Shown here: one piece after another, positions 59,206-64,000 of the stretch
Numbering within the stretch: position 1 is the stretch's first letter
Layout: every line of letters begins with the position of its first letter
Assembly: GCA_945874535.1 (NCBI GenBank)
Contig: CAMCGZ010000008.1
Location: forward strand, 43,600-107,599
Source of the DNA: Bdellovibrio sp. ZAP7
GTDB taxonomy: Bacteria > Bdellovibrionota > UBA1018 > CAIMNF01
Length of the DNA stretch: 64,000 bases
Reading direction: 5' to 3'
The notes under the pieces: model-generated
The model's database searches: none
What the model was told of the DNA's origin: nothing
The model's input: only the letters and a program-made list of their open reading frames with translations
Program-made: the position numbers and the translations under genes

Positions 59206-59762
59206 AAGAAGTACAGTGGCGGGATTTTGAACTTTATGAACAGGTCCGGATCCGCCAGAACCGGAAGCGGTTTTTTATCCTGGGTTCGGCGCTCATCCTG
59301 TTTCTCTCTCTATGTGCCGTACCGGTGGTGAAGGAGCGCCTGCCGAAGTGGAGATCATTGCGGGCGGCTCGAGAAATATCCACAGAGCTGGAACGGATCA
59401 AAACCCTGTCTATTCAGGAAAAGCGGCCCGTCCGATTGAAGTTCATCGAGGGCGGGCAATACCGGGTGGAGGTCCTCGACCGCTGCAACGGGGGTTCGGT
59501 CGTGCGGGAGCTCGATCCGGGGACCTGGACTCTCAGGCCCGGGGAACTGGCCATCATTTCGCGTTCCGAGTCGGCAAAGTTCTCTCTTGGATTGGCTACG
59601 GATGAGGTCTGTTTTGACCCGGTATTTGGACTCGAGGTGAGTCAGGCGGTCAGGACCGTGGTGGTGGTGGTGGTCCCAGTCAATGACTTGACTATCGGCC
59701 GACTGGATCGAGCTTCTTACGTGATTCTCGACGGCGAGTCGGCAAAAATTTCCATAAACTAG
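59190..59762 (+). CDS. GspH/FimT-like membrane protein without a canonical prepilin leader
   Basis: Single TM; SLRAAREISTELERIKTLSIQEKRPVRLKFIEGGQYRVEV; C-terminal strand-rich domain. Confidence 0.55.
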   Translation: MDRPLEEVQWRDFELYEQVRIRQNRKRFFILGSALILFLSLCAVPVVKERLPKWRSLRAAREISTELERIKTLSIQEKRPVRLKFIEGGQYRVEVLDRCNGGSVVRELDPGTWTLRPGELAIISRSESAKFSLGLATDEVCFDPVFGLEVSQAVRTVVVVVVPVNDLTIGRLDRASYVILDGESAKISIN

Positions 59763-59808
59763 TGTCAATGAATTGTAATTGTTACTCGCACCCTATACTC
59801 TGGTATTC

Positions 59809-60918
59809 ATGGCATCCGCTCAGGGAAGGGCAGGAAGTAGTCTACTCGCGCGTTTGAAGGGGGGCATTGACCTCTCTTTCATGCTTGGTCGTTCCTATGT
59901 GGGACTGAGTATCGGTGCGTCGAGCGTCAAACTGGTCGAACTGCGCAAAAAATCGAACTCCTGGATGATGACGGCGTACGCCAACATTCCAGTCGAGGAA
60001 GTTATTTCGGATCAGCGCGAAGTGGTGAATGCCGCCAACATCGCTTACGCCATTCAAGAAGCCTTGACCGCGACCAAGGTCAAATCAAAAGAGGTGTGTT
60101 CCTCCCTGGTGGGGAGCGGGGTGATCATCAAAAACATCACCATCAGTGTGAACAATAAGAAAGAGCTCGAAGACCAGGTTTACTGGGAGGCCGAGCAGTA
60201 CATTCCCTTCGATATCAATGATGTCGTGATCGACTACCAGACCATCCGGGAGATCAAGAAAAACGAGTTTGAGGTGGTGGTGGTGGCGGTGAAGAACGAC
60301 TACATCGATCAGTACCTCGGAGTCATCGAGGAAGCCGGCCTGCAGACCCGGGTGATGGATGTTGAAGTGTTCGCGCTCCAGAATTGCTTTGAATCGAATT
60401 ACACTGTTCCTTCGAATGAGGCCGTTTTGATTGCCGACATCGGGGCGATGAGCACCAAGGTGACCATTTGTGCGGATGGATCCCCGCTCTTCACCAAAGA
60501 TGCGCCTTATGGTGGAATCAATGTGACCAACGAGATCCAGAGAGAGTTGAAACTCCCGACTTTTGTCGATGCGGAGACCCTGAAGATTTCCGAAACACTT
60601 CCGCAAGAAGTGTCCGAAATCGTTTCGAGGATGTGCCATGTGCTCGGAACCGAGTTGAAGCGATCCATCGACTTCTACAATGCTTCGAACCTCGGGCCGC
60701 CGGTATCGACGGTCTACCTTTCAGGCGGCGGATCGCGAGCCCAAGGCATGCTTCCGATCGTTCAAGAATATGTCGGAGTCCCCGTGCAGGTGGTGAATCC
60801 CTTTGAGCGCATCCAAGGGGATCCTAAAAAGATGAGTCAGGAATACCTCGATAGCATCGCGCCAGAAGCGGTGATTCCGATCGGCCTGGCGATCCGTGCG
60901 AGGGACAAGACCACATGA
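59809..60918 (+). CDS. pilM: Type IV pilus assembly protein PilM
   Basis: VGLSIGASSVKLVEL..YWEAEQYIPFDINDVVIDYQ..LIADIGAMSTKVTI..VYLSGGGSRAQGM. Confidence 0.95.
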   Translation: MASAQGRAGSSLLARLKGGIDLSFMLGRSYVGLSIGASSVKLVELRKKSNSWMMTAYANIPVEEVISDQREVVNAANIAYAIQEALTATKVKSKEVCSSLVGSGVIIKNITISVNNKKELEDQVYWEAEQYIPFDINDVVIDYQTIREIKKNEFEVVVVAVKNDYIDQYLGVIEEAGLQTRVMDVEVFALQNCFESNYTVPSNEAVLIADIGAMSTKVTICADGSPLFTKDAPYGGINVTNEIQRELKLPTFVDAETLKISETLPQEVSEIVSRMCHVLGTELKRSIDFYNASNLGPPVSTVYLSGGGSRAQGMLPIVQEYVGVPVQVVNPFERIQGDPKKMSQEYLDSIAPEAVIPIGLAIRARDKTT

Positions 60919-61544
60919 TCAAGGTCAATTTGGTCAAAAAGCGCGTCGCATCTACCTCGGGTGCCGGGGGCAAGATCGATGACCTCAAATCCAAGATCAA
61001 TCTGGATGCATTGAGGAATGTCGGCCAGGGGAGCGGTAAGACTCTTGCTCCGTTGTTCTACAAGATCGGCATTCCAGCGATTTTCGCACTATCGGCAAAT
61101 TACTTTTACGACGAGACCATTCAGGGAATCCGTGACGAGCAGGCCAAAGAACTGGCTGCCGTGGGCGAAGCCAAAGACAAGATCAACAAGCAGCTCCAGA
61201 AAATCAAGGGATTCGAGGCCATCAAGATGGAGCTCGAGCGGAATTCAATGGTGATCCGGGCCAAGATGGACACCATTGAAAATTTGATCCGTGGCCGGGA
61301 TTTCACCGGCAAGTCGATGATGAGTCTGGTTCAGGCTTTACCGAAGGACTCTTGGATTGTCGAATACAGCCAGGTAGAGAAGAGCTACACGATTCGTGGC
61401 GGGGCCATCGAATACACCATGGTGAGTGACTTCATGTCACGATTGGGCCGGACGATCTATTACAAGGAAGTCTCTCTCCGCAATTCATCGAGTGATCCGA
61501 CGCAAAAAAGAATCAGCTTCGAACTGACTGCGAGGAGAGACTGA
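60915..61544 (+). CDS. pilN: Type IV pilus assembly protein PilN
   Basis: MIKVNLVKKR, one TM, coiled coil; position between pilM and pilO. Confidence 0.9.
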   Translation: MIKVNLVKKRVASTSGAGGKIDDLKSKINLDALRNVGQGSGKTLAPLFYKIGIPAIFALSANYFYDETIQGIRDEQAKELAAVGEAKDKINKQLQKIKGFEAIKMELERNSMVIRAKMDTIENLIRGRDFTGKSMMSLVQALPKDSWIVEYSQVEKSYTIRGGAIEYTMVSDFMSRLGRTIYYKEVSLRNSSSDPTQKRISFELTARRD

Positions 61545-62290
61545 TGGGGGGCTTGAAGTCCACACCATTCTATCTGATGCTGTTCGGATTCTTGGGGTAC
61601 TTGGGGTTCCAGTATTACACCTTCAGCTATTCTCCGGAGGGTGAAGTGGAACTCCATCGCGCCGCCTTGGCCAGCGCAAATTCCGAATTAGAGGGATTGA
61701 AGAAAAAGCTCTCTGACGGGAATAAATTCATGAAGTCGTTGGATCAGAAGCGTGAGGAAATCCGTGCTCAGATCGTGAAGCTCGGCGAGTATCAGGGTGC
61801 TCTGTCAGAGGCTCCGGATGTGCCGGTTTTACTTCGCTTGCTCGATACCGAGGCGAAGCGGGCAGAATTGAAGGTGGACCGGATCGAGCCCGGCAAGAAG
61901 GACCAACGGGAGTATTACCTCGAACAGGAGTTCAAGCTCGATGTCCGGGGGAGTTTTCAAAATCTGCTCCTCTTCATTCATCGGGTTTCACAGCTCCAGA
62001 GGATTCTGAGAATCGAAGGTGTCACTCTTCGCATCGCCTCAACCAGCTTGAGTGCCAAGGCGATCACCCTTTCCGCCAGTTTGTCGGTTCGAGCTTACCA
62101 GTATTCGCTGAGCAAAGAAGACAAGCTCCAGATCGCTGAAATCCCCAAAGACATGATCGGCTCCGAGAGCGGCCCGAAGAAAGAATCGGAAAAGCCAAAG
62201 GCTGAAGAGAAACCGAAAGCGAATGAAAAAGCAGGTGAAAAGGCCGCAACTGCGCCGGCAGAGCGTCCGAAAGGGGCGGGAGGACCATGA
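61544..62290 (+). CDS. pilO: Type IV pilus assembly protein PilO
   Basis: One TM + coiled coil + LDVRGSFQNLLLFIHRVSQLQRILRIEGVTL. Confidence 0.92.
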   Translation: MGGLKSTPFYLMLFGFLGYLGFQYYTFSYSPEGEVELHRAALASANSELEGLKKKLSDGNKFMKSLDQKREEIRAQIVKLGEYQGALSEAPDVPVLLRLLDTEAKRAELKVDRIEPGKKDQREYYLEQEFKLDVRGSFQNLLLFIHRVSQLQRILRIEGVTLRIASTSLSAKAITLSASLSVRAYQYSLSKEDKLQIAEIPKDMIGSESGPKKESEKPKAEEKPKANEKAGEKAATAPAERPKGAGGP

Positions 62291-62772
62291 AATCCATGAT
62301 TCTTTCCACTCTTCTCATGATACCGTTCGCCGTGTTTGCGGCACCGGCTGCCCCTGTAGCACCCCTGGCTTCCTCTGAGCCAGAGCTCCCCATGGACTCG
62401 CTCCTGAACGAAGATCTGATCCGTTCTTTGCGTGATCCCTTCCAGCTGCCGACCAGTGCAATAATCAAAAAAGAAATCCCGAAATCGGAACTCGAGACAT
62501 TGGCATTGAAGGATTTCAAGCTTCAAGGTGTGATTTCCGGCCCGCGTAAAGTCCGTGCCATGTTGGCCGGTGGAGGCGGGAAAACCTACTTTGTGAAGGT
62601 CGGAGACCGGATCGGAGTCCGGGGCGGCAAGATCACCCAGATCACCTCCGATGCCGTGCGGGTCACCGAGTTTTACCAGGACGAAAAAGGACGCAATGTT
62701 CCTGATATCTACGAATTGAGGTTGGCGGGAGAGCTGGTCTCTCTCACCAAGAAAGACGAGGACAAACAATGA
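62287..62772 (+). CDS. pilP: Type IV pilus assembly lipoprotein/pilotin PilP
   Basis: LRDPFQLP..LKDFKLQGVISGPRKVRAMLAGGGGKTYFVKVGDRIGVRGGKITQI. Confidence 0.92.
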   Translation: MKSMILSTLLMIPFAVFAAPAAPVAPLASSEPELPMDSLLNEDLIRSLRDPFQLPTSAIIKKEIPKSELETLALKDFKLQGVISGPRKVRAMLAGGGGKTYFVKVGDRIGVRGGKITQITSDAVRVTEFYQDEKGRNVPDIYELRLAGELVSLTKKDEDKQ

Positions 62773-64000
62773 GGTCATTCATGCTGGCGCTCCTGATGAT
62801 GGCAGTCGGTGTTTCTGCAGAAGCCGGACAGATCCAGTCGATGCAGGTCAAGAATGTCGGAAACGAGAGTGTGATCGAGATCATCGGAAACGGTATCGGA
62901 GACTATGTCAAAGAAGAAAAGACTTCGCCCCCCCAGCTGGTCCTGACCTTCAAGGACTCCACCATCGCCGATATCGCACGCCAGACTTTCGATCCCTCCA
63001 CGGAATTGCCCAACTCGCCGCTGGTTCAGATTTCCAGCTACCCCTTCACCGATCTGGACGCCCGGGTGGTGCTCGATTTCAAGTCGAAACTCCAGTACAA
63101 GATCGATGCGAACGACCGGAAAATCACGATTCGTATTCCACTCTCTTCTGATAAGCCGGCTGTGGCAGTCCAGCGGGAACGCGCACCGGACCTGAAGCCC
63201 TCCGATCTTGATCCTTTGACCACCATCATGAGTGCCGAGACCGAACAGAAATTCACGGGTTCGCCCATCACCTTGAAGCTGAAGGACGCGGACGTGCACG
63301 AGGTGCTCCGGTTGATTTCGGATGCCAGCGGGTTCAATATTGTGATTCACCCTCAGGTGAACGGCCGTCTCACGCTGTCGCTCGAACAGGTACCTTGGGA
63401 TCAGGCGCTGGATGTGGTTCTGACCACACTCAGGCTCGCGGCCGAGAGAAGGGACAGTGTCCTGCGAGTGGTACCCCGGGATCAGCTCATCAATGAGAAG
63501 CAAGCCGAGATCGATGCCAAGCGAGTAGTGGCTCAGGCGGCACCGCGGATCACCCGGATATTCCCGGTGAGTTATGCGGAGCTGGGAACGCTTCAGTCAC
63601 TCTTGACGACCTTTGTAAATTCCCAGAACACAGCGGGTGGAGCCCCGGCCACAATCCTCATCAATGCCAACACCCAATCCTTGATTGTCCGGGATACCGC
63701 CGAGGGTGTGGATCGGATCAAGAAAATGATCCAGCTGCTCGATGTTCAGACGCCTCAGGTGATCATCGAAGCGAAAGTGATCGATGCCTTGGAGTCTTTT
63801 TCCAAGACCATCGGCGGTCGTTTGAGTATGTCTTTGACATCGAACGGACGGAATCGGATGGATTTCAATGGTGGTGTTCCAGCAGCCGGCGGTGGGTCTT
63901 CGAGTTCGACCGGGAACAGCAATAGTTTCCGTTTCGGGATCGGCAACACAGCCACACTCGATGCCTTGTTGGCTTTTTCTGAGACCCAAAATACAGCGAA
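62769..64000 (+). CDS. pilQ: Type IV pilus secretin PilQ (3' truncated by window end)
   Basis: AMIN-like N-terminus; ITLKLKDADVHEVLRLISDASGFNIVIHPQVNGRLTLSLEQVPWDQALDVVL; open to 64000. Confidence 0.95.
   Translation, partial: MRSFMLALLMMAVGVSAEAGQIQSMQVKNVGNESVIEIIGNGIGDYVKEEKTSPPQLVLTFKDSTIADIARQTFDPSTELPNSPLVQISSYPFTDLDARVVLDFKSKLQYKIDANDRKITIRIPLSSDKPAVAVQRERAPDLKPSDLDPLTTIMSAETEQKFTGSPITLKLKDADVHEVLRLISDASGFNIVIHPQVNGRLTLSLEQVPWDQALDVVLTTLRLAAERRDSVLRVVPRDQLINEKQAEIDAKRVVAQAAPRITRIFPVSYAELGTLQSLLTTFVNSQNTAGGAPATILINANTQSLIVRDTAEGVDRIKKMIQLLDVQTPQVIIEAKVIDALESFSKTIGGRLSMSLTSNGRNRMDFNGGVPAAGGGSSSSTGNSNSFRFGIGNTATLDALLAFSETQNTA

Noticed and set aside
59773-59799. TTGTAA / TATACT as a pilM promoter
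   Set aside because: Spacing is only 15 nt and the gene probably lies in the pilD operon; too weak to call.

Overview
The 64 kb window is gene-dense, moderately GC-rich and looks chromosomal. Gene content and order suggest a Bdellovibrionota- or Myxococcota-like bacterium (inference only). I see no CRISPR array, rRNA, prophage or transposase. From left to right it contains: ssb and ribD; pal, a DUF4398-type lipoprotein and a ybgF-like gene; tsaD, rsmA, a DUF502 gene, smpB and rpoZ; proC; lon; an ABC transporter without a substrate-binding protein gene; a small orphan Flp/TadE-like pseudopilin cluster; a cNMP-binding protein next to a CHASE2-cyclase; cinA and acs; tRNA-Lys; an M16 peptidase pair; ftsQ-ftsA-ftsZ; a purine phosphorylase with an amidohydrolase; lysA; tRNA-Leu; ribF; and a large type IV pilus locus (pilB, pilT, pilC, sigma54 AAA+ protein, two polytopic membrane proteins, pilA, pilGHI-like genes, pilD, a GspH/FimT-like protein, pilMNOP and truncated pilQ). 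The most unusual signals are: (1) a palindromic element at 45.13-45.52 kb built from tRNA-Leu 3'-end fragments and a 122-bp segment with 26-nt inverted ends; (2) a textbook intrinsic terminator inside the signal-peptide codons of the lipoprotein gene after pal; (3) the orphan Flp/TadE cluster, where ORFs appear to start at CTG codons overlapping the preceding TGA; (4) a pilus-locus sigma54 AAA+ protein without a receiver or a recognisable HTH, followed by two GT-C-like membrane proteins beside pilA.
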